Source of the DNA: Myxococcales bacterium
Lineage (GTDB): Bacteria > Myxococcota_A > Polyangia > Polyangiales > Polyangiaceae
Reading direction: 5' to 3'
NCBI GenBank assembly: GCA_016706225.1
Contig: JADJKB010000021.1
Span: forward strand, 806,001 to 870,000
DNA: 64,000 bases
The notes under the pieces are model-generated. The model was given only the letters and a program-made list of their open reading frames with translations. It ran no database searches and was not told the origin of the DNA. Position numbers and translations under genes: made by a program. How positions within the stretch are numbered: position 1 is the stretch's first letter; every line of letters begins with the position of its first letter. This document shows, in pieces, positions 9,492-17,826 of this stretch.

Positions 9492-10531
9492 GTCAGGAAC
9501 TTCCGGGCTCGGGGTGCGGATCGGTGGCTGGCGTTGCCAGCCGAAGGCCTGGTTCTTGGGGCCTTCGGCGCGTTTTTGCCGGCGCGCTGCTCGCTCTCGG
9601 AGTCAGGCCGAGTCGCGAACGCAGTGACGACCTCGAAGTACGGCTTCGTGCGCTCCCGCGACGTGACCTGGCACTGGATGACGTCGAGCTCGGCCTGCAC
9701 GAGCAGGCGCCCGAGCGCCTTGGGCTCGAAGCCCGCGCGAACGTGCCCGTAGGCGGCCGTGACGTCACCGTGTGAGTGTGCGGCCAGCGTGACCAGCGCC
9801 AGCGTTCCACCCGGACGCAGCACACGCGAGGCCTCCGAGAGCGCCCGGTCGGGCTGCTCCGCGTAGGTGAGAGTGTTGAGCAAGAGCACCTGGTCGAAGC
9901 TCGCGTCCGGGAGCTCCAGTGAGTGCATGTCGCTCACCACGACGCTCACGTTCGGATGGTGCGCCAGGCGGCGACGCGCCGCCTCGACGACGCGCTCGCT
10001 GCGATCCACACAGGTGATGCTGCTGGAGCGTGGCGCCAACAGGTCCGCGATGGCGCCGTCGCCGGAACCGAGATCGAGCACATCTCCGAGCTTCAGGAAA
10101 CCGAGGAACGCTCGAGCCGTTGCCTCCCAGGTGCGACCGGGAGAGTAGTGACGCTCCATCTCGCCGGCGATGGACTCCGGCCACGAGGTACTGCCCGCAG
10201 CGCGGCGCATTCGCTCACGACGCGCGCGGTCCGCTTCGAGCAGCGTGTCGTCGATGTCTGCCCGGACGAGCTCCCACACACGACCCGCCTCCCGCGGCAT
10301 CGACGCGTCGTTGACCGCGTACAGGGTAGACGCGCCGACCTTGCGATCCCTGAGCAGGCCCGCCTCCCGGAGTCGGCCGAGGTGGGTGGAGACGCGCGAC
10401 TGCGGCAGCTCGGTGATGCTGGTCAGCTCCGCGACGGAGAGCTCAGCGTCGCTCAAGAGCGCGAGCAGCCGCACCCGGGTGGCATCCCCGAACAGGTGCA
10501 AAAGCTCGACGGTGGAGTCGACGGTGGGCAT
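9488..10531 (-). CDS. ArsR-type regulator fused to a SAM-dependent methyltransferase
   Basis: A 347-residue fusion. Residues about 5-90 form an ArsR/SmtB winged helix (LLHLFGDATRVRLLALLSDA, then ELPQSRVSTHLGRLREAGLL as recognition region). Residues about 140-310 form a class I methyltransferase with motif I VLDLGSGDGAIADLL and the acidic motif II VVSDMH. ArsR regulators that sense S-adenosylhomocysteine (the SahR type) are known to control methionine genes in proteobacteria, and fusions of this design often sit beside metH. Here it is first in a two-gene operon, overlapping metH by 4 bases, with a palindrome just upstream. I infer that SAM or SAH binding by the methyltransferase-like domain tunes DNA binding. 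The last 30 residues are basic and low-complexity. Confidence 0.88.
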   Translation of the reverse strand: MPTVDSTVELLHLFGDATRVRLLALLSDAELSVAELTSITELPQSRVSTHLGRLREAGLLRDRKVGASTLYAVNDASMPREAGRVWELVRADIDDTLLEADRARRERMRRAAGSTSWPESIAGEMERHYSPGRTWEATARAFLGFLKLGDVLDLGSGDGAIADLLAPRSSSITCVDRSERVVEAARRRLAHHPNVSVVVSDMHSLELPDASFDQVLLLNTLTYAEQPDRALSEASRVLRPGGTLALVTLAAHSHGDVTAAYGHVRAGFEPKALGRLLVQAELDVIQCQVTSRERTKPYFEVVTAFATRPDSESEQRAGKNAPKAPRTRPSAGNASHRSAPRARKFLT

Positions 10532-10533
10532 GT

Positions 10534-10559
10534 CATCTGGTCATCAGGATGACCGGATG
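10534..10559. promoter_or_regulatory. 26-bp palindrome, candidate operator of the ArsR-metH operon
   Basis: The core GGTCATC-AG-GATGACC (10539-10554) is a perfect 7+2+7 inverted repeat. It is extended by CATC and GATG on the two sides, leaving one mismatched pair in 26 bases. It ends 3 bases before the start codon of the ArsR fusion. ArsR dimers bind such imperfect palindromes, usually over their own promoter, so autoregulation of the metH operon is likely. Confidence 0.65.
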
Positions 10560-10708
10560 GGAGGATAGGGCCCCCCGGAGGTCGGGTCAAGCGTTGCCAG
10601 CAAGCGTCGCCCTGCGACACAAGATGGGCGCCCCTCGGTGATCTCGACCGGCGCCGGGGTCGGGTGAGAGAGGCCCGAGTCACAGCGGGCCCGACGCGCT
10701 CCCCCCGA

Positions 10709-11347
10709 TCAGGGTGCCGCAGGATGAGAACCTGGATCGAACTTCGCGCCGTCGAGCTTGCAGTCGGTCCAGGTGACTCCCGCGAGCTTGGCGCCGGTGA
10801 GGTCGGCGCCCTGCAGGTTGGCGCGAGTCAGGTTGGCGGCGATCAAGTTGCAGCGGGTGAAATCAGCTTCCTCAAAATTGCCTCCCGAGAGATCAGCCTG
10901 GGTCAGATCGGCTTCGACGAACGAAGCCTGCGGCGCGTCAACCCCAATCAGCTGCGCATCACCCAGGTAAGCACGGTTCAGCCCCGCCCCCCTTAGCTGC
11001 GCGCCCTCGAGATCGGCGGCCTCGAGATCGGCGCCCGCGGCCTCCAGCAAGACCAAGTTGGCGGAGCGCAGCGACGCACGCACCAGCTTGGCGCCGACGA
11101 GACGCGCCATGCCCAGCTCGGCGCAGTCGAGCCGTGCAGCTTCGAGGTTGGCGTCATCCAGCTCGGCTTCGATTAGCCGCGCCCCACCGAGGAAGGCTCC
11201 TCTGAGGTTTGCTCCCTTGCCCTTGAGCCATCGCAGCTCGCTACCGTCGAGCTGTGCCTCCGACAGGTCGACCTCCCCCAGCTCGACGCCTGTCAAGGGC
11301 CGCCGCTGCCGCGCCGCGTCGACCAGCTGCTCCCGCAACAGGCTCAT
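10709..11347 (-). CDS. Pentapeptide-repeat protein
   Basis: A 212-residue protein that is nearly all pentapeptide repeats of the A(D/N)LXX type from about residue 25 to 205 (for example ADLTQADLSGGNFEEADF and ANLTRANLQGADLTGAKLAG). Such repeats form a right-handed quadrilateral beta-helix. No signal peptide is visible, so it is probably cytosolic. Known roles include DNA mimicry and scaffold use, but none can be assigned here. Its ATG overlaps the stop of the preceding 242-residue gene by 4 bases, and that gene follows a third small gene by 9 bases, giving a three-gene unit of unknown role. Confidence 0.92.
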   Translation of the reverse strand: MSLLREQLVDAARQRRPLTGVELGEVDLSEAQLDGSELRWLKGKGANLRGAFLGGARLIEAELDDANLEAARLDCAELGMARLVGAKLVRASLRSANLVLLEAAGADLEAADLEGAQLRGAGLNRAYLGDAQLIGVDAPQASFVEADLTQADLSGGNFEEADFTRCNLIAANLTRANLQGADLTGAKLAGVTWTDCKLDGAKFDPGSHPAAP

Positions 11348-12072
11348 CGTCCCACCGGAAGCCGCCAGGCGGAGCCGGGCCTGGCCTTGTTGAACTCGGA
11401 ATAGTCACCGAACACGCCGGCGGGCGCCAGATACGTCATCACGAGCTTCTGTGAGCGGACGAGGTCCGAGGGCGGCTGAGACCAGGGCGAGTCGAGCAGA
11501 TCAACCCTGAAGCCTCCGCCCGCCGACTCTGTCACCACGCCGGGAATTCCGCGCAAAAAGTCCTCCCCGAGAACCTCGACCAGCTCGGCGCCGAACCAGG
11601 TCCGAGAGCTCACCCCGCGGGGCCCCGCCTTGCGGAAGTTGCGCGCATCGCGCACGGCAACCTGGTTCCACAGCTTGCCGTGGCCGGTGAAGACGGGCTG
11701 CACGTAGGCGAACACCGGCCTCGTGACCGCGGCCAGCTGCTCAGCCAACGAGTAAGGTAGCTCGACCTCTGCATCACCGAGCTTGGCCCACTCGATGGCG
11801 AGGAAACACAGCCCGTCGTCTAGCTTGACGATGTCACCGCTCCACGCCGGTGCCCGTTTGCGCGCGATGCCGGGGTTCGGCGCCGGTCTCTGACGGCTCA
11901 CCCAGGTTAGCATCGTCTCCGCGTCAAACAACTCGCGCACTCGCTCGTCCTGCCCCCAGTGTGTGGCCGGGCTCGCCGATGCGGCGATGGTGCCAAGCAG
12001 CACATCGAGCGAGCGCACTTCGAACAGATCAACCCCAGTAAACAGCCCCATCTTGCACTGCTCGAACGTCAT
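11344..12072 (-). CDS. Hypothetical protein of the pentapeptide cluster
   Basis: A 242-residue protein I do not recognise. It lacks a signal peptide and membrane segments. It has mixed alpha/beta character with conserved-looking stretches CFLAIEWAKLGDAEVELPYS, LWNQVAVRDARNFRKAGPRG and RTWFGAELVEVLGEDF. It is coupled by a 4-base overlap to the downstream pentapeptide-repeat gene, and the upstream small gene ends 9 bases before its start. Close linkage suggests that the proteins work together, perhaps as effector, immunity or scaffold partners as seen for pentapeptide proteins near secretion loci. Nothing in the sequence proves that. Confidence 0.7.
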   Translation of the reverse strand: MTFEQCKMGLFTGVDLFEVRSLDVLLGTIAASASPATHWGQDERVRELFDAETMLTWVSRQRPAPNPGIARKRAPAWSGDIVKLDDGLCFLAIEWAKLGDAEVELPYSLAEQLAAVTRPVFAYVQPVFTGHGKLWNQVAVRDARNFRKAGPRGVSSRTWFGAELVEVLGEDFLRGIPGVVTESAGGGFRVDLLDSPWSQPPSDLVRSQKLVMTYLAPAGVFGDYSEFNKARPGSAWRLPVGR

Positions 12073-12081
12073 GGAATGTCC

Positions 12082-12471
12082 TCACTCGATCGGGACCAGC
12101 ACGCCGTCGTGCTCGCCCCACATGAGCCCTTCGTAGAACGGAATGTCGGCGGCACGGACGGTGTCACGGCGGTCGACCATCCCGTCCGGTGTGACTTCGA
12201 GCTGCCGCTCGAGCAGCTGGCAGTTCGAGAGGATCCACATGTCCAGGCGAAAACCCTGGTCGTTGCGACTGAACTTCAACGGCTGGATGACGCCGGAAAA
12301 TTCCCGTTCCAGGTCAGCCACGCGCTCGCGCTCGGGAATGTCGAGGCGAGTTCGGAAGTAGAGCTCGCGAAAATGGTCTCGCGGTCGAGCTACTTTTCGC
12401 CCGCGGGTGGCGGCGGGGCGGTGCCACCCTCGGCGGCCGGTGGCGTCCAGCCTCCGGCGGGCGGAGTCCAA
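12082..12471 (-). CDS. Small hypothetical protein, start uncertain
   Basis: This reading frame ends at TGA 12082-12084, directly before the 242-residue gene. The part after the lipoprotein stop at 12390 looks like real protein (FRELYFRTRLDIPERERVAD, MWILSNCQLLERQLEV, ADIPFYEGLMWGEHDGVLVP). The first 26 or so codons lie out of frame inside the lipoprotein gene and start with TTG, so the true start may instead be a GTG at 12321. No family is recognised. It could also be the 3' remnant of a longer gene cut by the lipoprotein gene. Confidence 0.45.
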   Translation of the reverse strand: MDSARRRLDATGRRGWHRPAATRGRKVARPRDHFRELYFRTRLDIPERERVADLEREFSGVIQPLKFSRNDQGFRLDMWILSNCQLLERQLEVTPDGMVDRRDTVRAADIPFYEGLMWGEHDGVLVPIE

Positions 12472-12770
12472 CCCGGCGGCGGCTGCCAGCCGGGCGGCGG
12501 CTGGAAGCCAGGCGGAAACTGAAAGCCTCCGGGCTGCGCGCTCGGTTGGGCACCCGGTGCTCCCGGCTGCGCTGCGGGCTGACCCGGATTCGCGGCTTGC
12601 GGAGGCATCGCCTGCGGCGGCGGCTGACCGGGCGGCGGTTGGCCGGGCGGCGGTTGGCCGGGCGGCGGTTGCTGGTTTCGCGGTGGGCCGCTGTCCACGT
12701 AACAGCCCGAGGCACAGACCGCCCCGGTGAAAAACGCCAGGGCCAAGAACTTCTCACGATCGATCTTCAT
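12390..12770 (-). CDS. Pro/Gly/Gln-rich lipoprotein
   Basis: A 126-residue lipoprotein with N-terminus MKIDREKFLALAFFTGAVCA and lipobox SGC. The rest is a low-complexity spacer with four perfect PPPGQ-type repeats and later PPGW repeats. Its ATG overlaps the stop of the murE-like gene by one base (TGATG), which fixes the start. A cell-envelope spacer or anchor role is possible; there is no folded domain to assign. It is the last gene of the kinase-ligase-lipoprotein operon. Confidence 0.75.
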   Translation of the reverse strand: MKIDREKFLALAFFTGAVCASGCYVDSGPPRNQQPPPGQPPPGQPPPGQPPPQAMPPQAANPGQPAAQPGAPGAQPSAQPGGFQFPPGFQPPPGWQPPPGWTPPAGGWTPPAAEGGTAPPPPAGEK

Positions 12771-14053
12771 CACCCATCCTGCCTTTCGAAGCGTTCGCGA
12801 CACGCCGCACGGGCAACCTCCGCGTCGTCAAACGGGAAGCTGCGCTCACCGATCCACTGCGTCGTTTCGTGGCCCTTTCCGGCGACGACGACGATATCAC
12901 CCTCGCCCGGCCGGGCAATCCCGATCGCGCGCCGAATCGCCGCCTCGCGGTCGAGCTCGGTGGCCAAGGTCACTTCTCTATGCTTCGACGTACGTGAGCC
13001 AGAGACCGCTTCTTCCCGCGCCGCAACCGCCCCAGCCATCACGGCCTCCGCGATCAGCGCTGGGTCCTCATCTCGGGGGTTGTCCGTGGTGACGATCACC
13101 ACATCGGCCAGGTTCGCGGTGACCCGCCCCATCTCGGAGCGTTTTCCGGGGTCGCTACCCCCGCCGCAGCCAAAGACACACATCACGCGCCCGGACTTGG
13201 TCAAGGACCGAGCCAGCTCCAGCGTGCGCTCGAGAGCGTCCGGTGAGTGGGCGTAGTCGATCACGACCAGCGGGTCGTCGTACACCCGCTCGAAGCGACC
13301 GCGGACTCCGCGAAAGCAAGCAAGGCCTTCGACAATCGCCGCCCCGGAATAACCGAGGGCGTGAGCCACGAGCGCCGCGGCGAGGGCGTTGTCGACGTTG
13401 TGGGCCCCGAGCACTCCGAGCGAGAGACTGCCCCCCAGTGCATCGGCGAGCGGCCCCCGTTCGAGCTGCACGAGCGTGCCGGTTCGCGAGACTTCCGTCC
13501 GCTCCGCCACGAGCTCGAGCGGCAGCTGTACACACTCCGGAGCGAGGTGCGTTCGCTCGCCCACGTACGCCAGACGTCGCACACCCTCGGGCGTCACTTC
13601 GTCCAGCAAAGCACTCGCAGGATCACCGGCATTCAACACCGCCGCGCCGTTCGGCGGTAGCAGCATGAAGAGCTGCGCTTTCGACGCCAGGTAGTGCTCC
13701 GGATCCCCGTGGTAGTCCAGGTGATCCCGAGACAGGTTGGTGAACGCCGCTACTTGCGCGGGCCAGCGGTGGGCAAAACCTTCGGCCAGCGCCCGCGAGG
13801 TCGTCTCGAGCGCAAGCGTGCGGATCCCCACCCGTGCGCCGCGCTCGATGGCCTCGGCGAACGCCTCGAGGGTCGGACCCTCGGCGATCTGTTCATCATC
13901 CACCCACGCGCCAAGCGTCGTGACCCGGGCCGTGTGTTCGCCGCTGGCTGCGACGATCGCCTCGATCATGCTCGTGGTCGTGGTCTTGCCATTGGTCCCG
14001 GTGACCGCGGCCGTCGCGAACGCGGAGTGGAGCTCTAGCTTGACCTCGGTCAT
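12770..14053 (-). CDS. MurE-like Mur ligase lacking the N-terminal domain
   Basis: A 427-residue Mur ligase. It begins almost directly at the ATP P-loop (TGTNGKTT at 18-25), whereas MurE enzymes usually have about 90 more residues for UDP-substrate binding before it. The central domain has TNLSRDHLDYHG and YLASKAQLF (Lys 125 fits the carbamylated Lys). The C-terminal domain carries DNPR at 324-327, the motif known to select meso-diaminopimelate in MurE, and GKGHET at 393-398. It would add DAP to a UDP-MurNAc dipeptide or act on a smaller or recycled peptide. It is coupled by 4 bases to the kinase gene upstream and by 1 base to the lipoprotein gene downstream. A main murE in a dcw cluster is expected elsewhere. 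Confidence 0.85.
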   Translation of the reverse strand: MTEVKLELHSAFATAAVTGTNGKTTTTSMIEAIVAASGEHTARVTTLGAWVDDEQIAEGPTLEAFAEAIERGARVGIRTLALETTSRALAEGFAHRWPAQVAAFTNLSRDHLDYHGDPEHYLASKAQLFMLLPPNGAAVLNAGDPASALLDEVTPEGVRRLAYVGERTHLAPECVQLPLELVAERTEVSRTGTLVQLERGPLADALGGSLSLGVLGAHNVDNALAAALVAHALGYSGAAIVEGLACFRGVRGRFERVYDDPLVVIDYAHSPDALERTLELARSLTKSGRVMCVFGCGGGSDPGKRSEMGRVTANLADVVIVTTDNPRDEDPALIAEAVMAGAVAAREEAVSGSRTSKHREVTLATELDREAAIRRAIGIARPGEGDIVVVAGKGHETTQWIGERSFPFDDAEVARAACRERFERQDG

Positions 14054-16089
14054 TCGAAGCTCGGCGCGGGACGGCCCTCGGCGGCCTTCACCGCTTGTTC
14101 GAGGGCGTCACCCGAGCGGAGACACGAATAACAGTCGCTCAAGCTCAGGAAGCCGCAGCCGCGTCGCCCGGTCAGACTCTTCAGCTTGCTCGCGGAGCGT
14201 GCGTCCGCGGACTGTGTCGCCCGGGGCAACAGCAGTTTGTAGCCGGGACAACCCTTGGCTTTCCCGAGGTCTAGGTAGATCAACAGCGCCGGCGATGCTT
14301 TGAGGCGAATCGCGCTCCCGTCGAGCACTCCCTTGGCGGCCCTCGCGACCTCCTGAGAGTCCTTGCTGCTCCGTGTGCGGCTCCACACGTCGTAGACCAG
14401 ATCTGCGCCGCGCGTGCCAAGGTGTGCAAGGGCGAGCTCGAGCGCATCGAGCGTGGTTGCGGAAGCAAGCGCGAGGGTCCGCACGTCACGCGTCAACTCC
14501 GCATCGTCTGCCAGCGCCGGCTCGAGGTTGAGGGCTTTTTTGTAGCCAATGAGCCCTTGTTTGCCGTTGCCCACCACGATCTGACCGTGCGCGAGGGCCC
14601 GCCATTCAGAGGCGGACCGCTGGGCGTCGGGCCTGAGCTGGAGCTTCCCGATCGCCTCACGATCGCCGGCGTGGGCCCGTTTCGTGAGCAGAGAGAGGTC
14701 ATCCGCCGGCGCAGCGTCCTTGCCCGCCGAGCCCGATGCGGCGGGGTTCGGGTTCGAGCTCGAGACGCCGGACGCCACGAGCACAGCAAAGGCGACGAAG
14801 AACAGCAGCGCGGAGAGCGTCACGCCTGCCGCACCGATGGCCCACATCGGAACCGCTTGCCCTCCGACGTTCACCGGCTTGCCCAGGATCGGCGCGTGCG
14901 CGAAGAGGGGGCCCAGCAGCTGACTGATGGGACCTTTCGGTTTGGCGCCGGCCTTGGAGGCCGAGAGTCGGCTCAGCTCGTCGCCGCTCAGGCTGAGCAC
15001 CGTCTCGCCGTACGCGACCTCCCCGAGCGAGGGTGAGCCCGAATCGCTGAGCTGAGTCGTGTGCGGGGACGGTGTCAGCGGCGCGGACTGAACGAGCGGC
15101 GTCGAACCCATGGTGATGGGACCAAAGGCCTGAATCCGTGCCAGAACCTCGCCAGCGGTCTGCGGGCGCTGGTCGGGGTCTTTGACGAGCAAGTGCATCA
15201 CGAGCGCCGCCAGGCTCGGATCGATTTCAGGCGGCAAGAGCGCAGGTTCGGCGGTCATTTGCCGCGTCAAGATCACCACCAGATCGTCGGCGGCAAAGGG
15301 CGTCCGACCCGTGAGCATCTCGTACAGGATGATGCCGAGCGTGTAGAGATCGGCGCGCGCATCCACCGGGGTTCCGGAAGCCTGCTCCGGAGCCATGTAC
15401 TCCGGCGTGCCGAAGACGCTGCCCATCTGTGTGAGCTGACTCTGCGTGCCACCGAGCTCGATCTTCGCGATGCCGAAATCCAGGACCTTGACGAAATGGC
15501 TGTCAGCGTCGCGCTGAATCAGCATCACGTTGTCGGGTTTGAGATCGCGGTGCACGATGCCGGCCGCATGCGCGGCAGACAGCGCATCGGCGATCTGCTC
15601 GGCGATGTGGGCCGCGACCTCGGGAGCGAGCGGACCGCCCTCGTCCAGGAGCTCTCGCAGGCTCTTGCCCTCGACGTACTCGAGCACGAGGTAGAACGCA
15701 CCGTCCTCGAGCCGGCCGAAGTCCGTGGCGGCCGCGACGTGGGGGTGTTCGATGCGCCCCGCAGCCACGGCCTCTCGCTCGAAACGGGCAACGACCTCCG
15801 GCATGTAGGTCATCTCGCGGTGCAGCACCTTGACCGCGACGACCTTGCGCATGTGCACGTGCTCGGCCAGGTACACGGCGCCCATGCCGCCGGAGCCCAA
15901 CTGTTTGCCGATGCGGTAGCGACCCGCGAGGACCTGGCCGACCAGCGAGGGTCTCCCTTCCTCGTCCGAGTCCGCGGCGGCTCCCCCCTTCACGACGCTC
16001 GGCTCCGGCGCGGCTTCCGCCGGCGTCCGTTCACGTAGAGTGTCGCCCAAACCCAGCCTCCAAAATACGCCTGCCTGACTTCCCGCCAT
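14050..16089 (-). CDS. Ser/Thr protein kinase with membrane anchor
   Basis: A 679-residue PknB-type kinase. The kinase domain spans about residues 58-320, with the glycine loop GSGGMGAVYLAEH, the catalytic Lys of VAVKVLH (87), HRDLKPDN (180-187), DFG (204-206) and GTPEYMAPEQ as activation/P+1 region, so all catalytic residues are present. A proline-serine linker leads to one membrane segment near residues 418-445 and then about 230 residues outside the membrane, helical and TPR-like (LKRAHAGDREAIGKL...; ALAHLGTRG). The start of the next gene, murE-like, overlaps the kinase stop (ATGA). The kinase may sense envelope state and control peptidoglycan assembly, an inference from the operon. Confidence 0.93.
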   Translation of the reverse strand: MAGSQAGVFWRLGLGDTLRERTPAEAAPEPSVVKGGAAADSDEEGRPSLVGQVLAGRYRIGKQLGSGGMGAVYLAEHVHMRKVVAVKVLHREMTYMPEVVARFEREAVAAGRIEHPHVAAATDFGRLEDGAFYLVLEYVEGKSLRELLDEGGPLAPEVAAHIAEQIADALSAAHAAGIVHRDLKPDNVMLIQRDADSHFVKVLDFGIAKIELGGTQSQLTQMGSVFGTPEYMAPEQASGTPVDARADLYTLGIILYEMLTGRTPFAADDLVVILTRQMTAEPALLPPEIDPSLAALVMHLLVKDPDQRPQTAGEVLARIQAFGPITMGSTPLVQSAPLTPSPHTTQLSDSGSPSLGEVAYGETVLSLSGDELSRLSASKAGAKPKGPISQLLGPLFAHAPILGKPVNVGGQAVPMWAIGAAGVTLSALLFFVAFAVLVASGVSSSNPNPAASGSAGKDAAPADDLSLLTKRAHAGDREAIGKLQLRPDAQRSASEWRALAHGQIVVGNGKQGLIGYKKALNLEPALADDAELTRDVRTLALASATTLDALELALAHLGTRGADLVYDVWSRTRSSKDSQEVARAAKGVLDGSAIRLKASPALLIYLDLGKAKGCPGYKLLLPRATQSADARSASKLKSLTGRRGCGFLSLSDCYSCLRSGDALEQAVKAAEGRPAPSFE

Positions 16090-16120
16090 TGTGGCGACCC
16101 ACGAGCCGGGCGTCGAGCCG

Positions 16121-17212
16121 CTAAGATCGACGGCGCTCGGGCAGCAATTTCACCGCTCCATCCGGGCCACTCCGCACACCCCGGTGCAGGACGATCTGCG
16201 CTCCGGCCTGACGGCCGTGTGCGTAAGCCTCGGACCGCGCCCCACACGAGTAGCGCGTCCAGCGCACACGCGGGTGCCGCCTGCGATAAAACTGCTCGAG
16301 GTCGCCATCACCGACCCACACCAGGCCCTCGGCCGCGTGCTTCCTCTGCTCGCTCCTGAGCTTGTCGCGAAACCCCGTCATCACGCCGGACAGGAAGGTT
16401 CGACGCTCCGCGTTTGCTCCGAGTCGCTGAGCTCGTTTGTAGTCGCGCCACAGGCGCTCCGAGGTCTGAAGCAGGAAGCCGTGGACGTAGGCAGCGAGCT
16501 CGAGGTTCTCCACGGTCCCGCAGATCTCCAGCACACTACCGCGACGCCCTTCGAGCGGTCGCCAGACCGGTACCCAGATGACCTCGACGAAGAAGTGGTC
16601 CCCGATGATGGCCGCCAGGATGCGCTCGTGTTCACCGACTCGACCGGTCGGCGTTCCGACGTGACGGAAGGAGTACACGTCCGTGCCGCGCCGGGTGACG
16701 TGTTCGATGTTGTGTTTGAGCATCAGGCGCTGCGCCGCTGCCATCGCGGCTTGGGCCTCGTGCTCGTTCGAGCTCTCGGCGAGCGCCAGCAGCTTTGCGA
16801 CGCGTTCGAGCATTCGATGATCGGAGTGAACCGCCGCACTGCCGCTGGGGACACCCGAGGCTCGCGCATCAATCAGCCGCTCGCGGCAGATCTCCTGGAA
16901 GGCGGGACCGTGGGCGGCTTCGTGGGACAGCCCGAGGATCTCGTCCACGTACTGGTGCGCCATCTCGTGCTTGAGCACCTCGACGACGACGCCCCAGCCA
17001 TGGCGGGCCAGGAGCTCCCGGGAGAGCCAGAGGGTGCGCTCGTCCGAGGACCAGCGTCCGAGCTGTCCGCCGCCATCGACCAGAGAGAGGACCGGACGCC
17101 GCAAGCGCCGAGCAAAGAAGGTTGCGTTCAGATCTTCCCAAGTGTCCCTGACCGCCCGCAGCGCGAGGCGCTCGAGCGCGGCAGACATCTGGGGCAGTTC
17201 CGAAGCTGGCAT
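16121..17212 (-). CDS. SprT-like zinc metallopeptidase with DUF2786
   Basis: A 363-residue protein. The N-terminal half is SprT-like: ATFFARRLRRPVLSLVDG, then the zinc motif HEMAH at 82-86 and HGPAFQEIC a few turns on, which supplies the third ligand. The C-terminal half (about 130-330) has the DUF2786 signature LLALAESSNEHEAQAAMAAA. SprT/Spartan proteins cleave DNA-protein crosslinks, and DUF2786 occurs with phage and DNA-linked proteins. A role in DNA repair is therefore plausible but not shown. A second in-frame ATG lies 8 codons in. The gene is 31 bases beyond the kinase start on the same strand. Confidence 0.82.
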   Translation of the reverse strand: MPASELPQMSAALERLALRAVRDTWEDLNATFFARRLRRPVLSLVDGGGQLGRWSSDERTLWLSRELLARHGWGVVVEVLKHEMAHQYVDEILGLSHEAAHGPAFQEICRERLIDARASGVPSGSAAVHSDHRMLERVAKLLALAESSNEHEAQAAMAAAQRLMLKHNIEHVTRRGTDVYSFRHVGTPTGRVGEHERILAAIIGDHFFVEVIWVPVWRPLEGRRGSVLEICGTVENLELAAYVHGFLLQTSERLWRDYKRAQRLGANAERRTFLSGVMTGFRDKLRSEQRKHAAEGLVWVGDGDLEQFYRRRHPRVRWTRYSCGARSEAYAHGRQAGAQIVLHRGVRSGPDGAVKLLPERRRS

Positions 17213-17265
17213 CGACGCGGGAAACCTAGCGCCGCGCGGCTACCATGGGAACCGTCTCGCGGGTT

Positions 17266-17688
17266 TCACTTGCGCAAGCTGCACTTGACGTCGGCCGTGA
17301 ACTCCGACGACGGCGAGCCGCGATAGGTCACGAGATCACGGGTCTCCCCCGAAGGCACGGAGACCGCGAGGGAGTCAGTGGCCAGATCGGTGCTGACCTG
17401 ACAGTCGGCGTCCTTCGTGCAGCCGTTGTCGATGCTGACGACGTGGTCGTAGCCGCTCCCGGAGAAGATGGCCTGGCTCTGGACCTTCACACAGGCGGGG
17501 ACGGGAGGCGGCGGGGCGTCCGAGTCGGATCGTGCGTCACTGCCTCGCTCCGCATCGGCTCGGACATCGGCCCCGGCGTCCGCCAGCGGCATCGCGACCG
17601 GGCGGTCTGTATTCGTGGGCGCGACCGGGCCCAGGTTTCCTGCCCAGGCGGCGAGGAGTGGCGGGACGAGGAAGAACAGGGCGCGCAT
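17266..17688 (-). CDS. Secreted hypothetical protein with Asp-rich linker
   Basis: A 140-residue exported protein: a hydrophobic N-terminus (MRALFFLVPPLLAAWAGNLG), then a linker of Asp, Ala, Arg and Pro (residues about 30-65), then a small domain with three Cys residues (ACVKVQS, CTKDADCQV) and a last Cys near the C-terminus. Together these could form two disulfides. No family is recognised. It is divergent from the S1-domain gene, with a perfect palindrome between them. Confidence 0.6.
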   Translation of the reverse strand: MRALFFLVPPLLAAWAGNLGPVAPTNTDRPVAMPLADAGADVRADAERGSDARSDSDAPPPPVPACVKVQSQAIFSGSGYDHVVSIDNGCTKDADCQVSTDLATDSLAVSVPSGETRDLVTYRGSPSSEFTADVKCSLRK

Positions 17689-17745
17689 GCGCGAGCACCT
17701 TGCACTCCCGGGCGCGAGCCGCGCAAGTTCGCGGCGAATCGAAGC

Positions 17746-17764
17746 GTGAGCTAATTTAGCTCAC
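17746..17764. promoter_or_regulatory. Perfect 19-bp palindrome in a divergent promoter region
   Basis: GTGAGCTAATTTAGCTCAC has 9-base arms that match exactly around one central base. It is AT-rich at its centre, lies in a GC-rich setting, and is 63 bases before the S1-protein start and 58 bases before the start of the divergent secreted protein. A dimeric transcription factor could bind here and control both genes. Because the flanking genes diverge, a terminator role is unlikely. Confidence 0.55.
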
Positions 17765-17826
17765 CCCGGTCTTGGGCAGCCGAACGTCTTTCCAGGCTTC
17801 GCACGGGGTGGCATGCTCCGCGCCCC

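Noticed and set aside
7671..9752. 693-codon open frame on the plus strand, opposite metH
   Set aside because: It is the complement of the methionine synthase codons. The translated protein has no folded-domain features and runs past the end of metH into the ArsR gene.
10560..10708. Possible SAH riboswitch before the ArsR-metH operon
   Set aside because: A fragment like GAGGGGCGCC is present on the minus strand, but the remaining conserved parts and pairings of the SAH riboswitch could not be placed. The protein operator explains regulation better.
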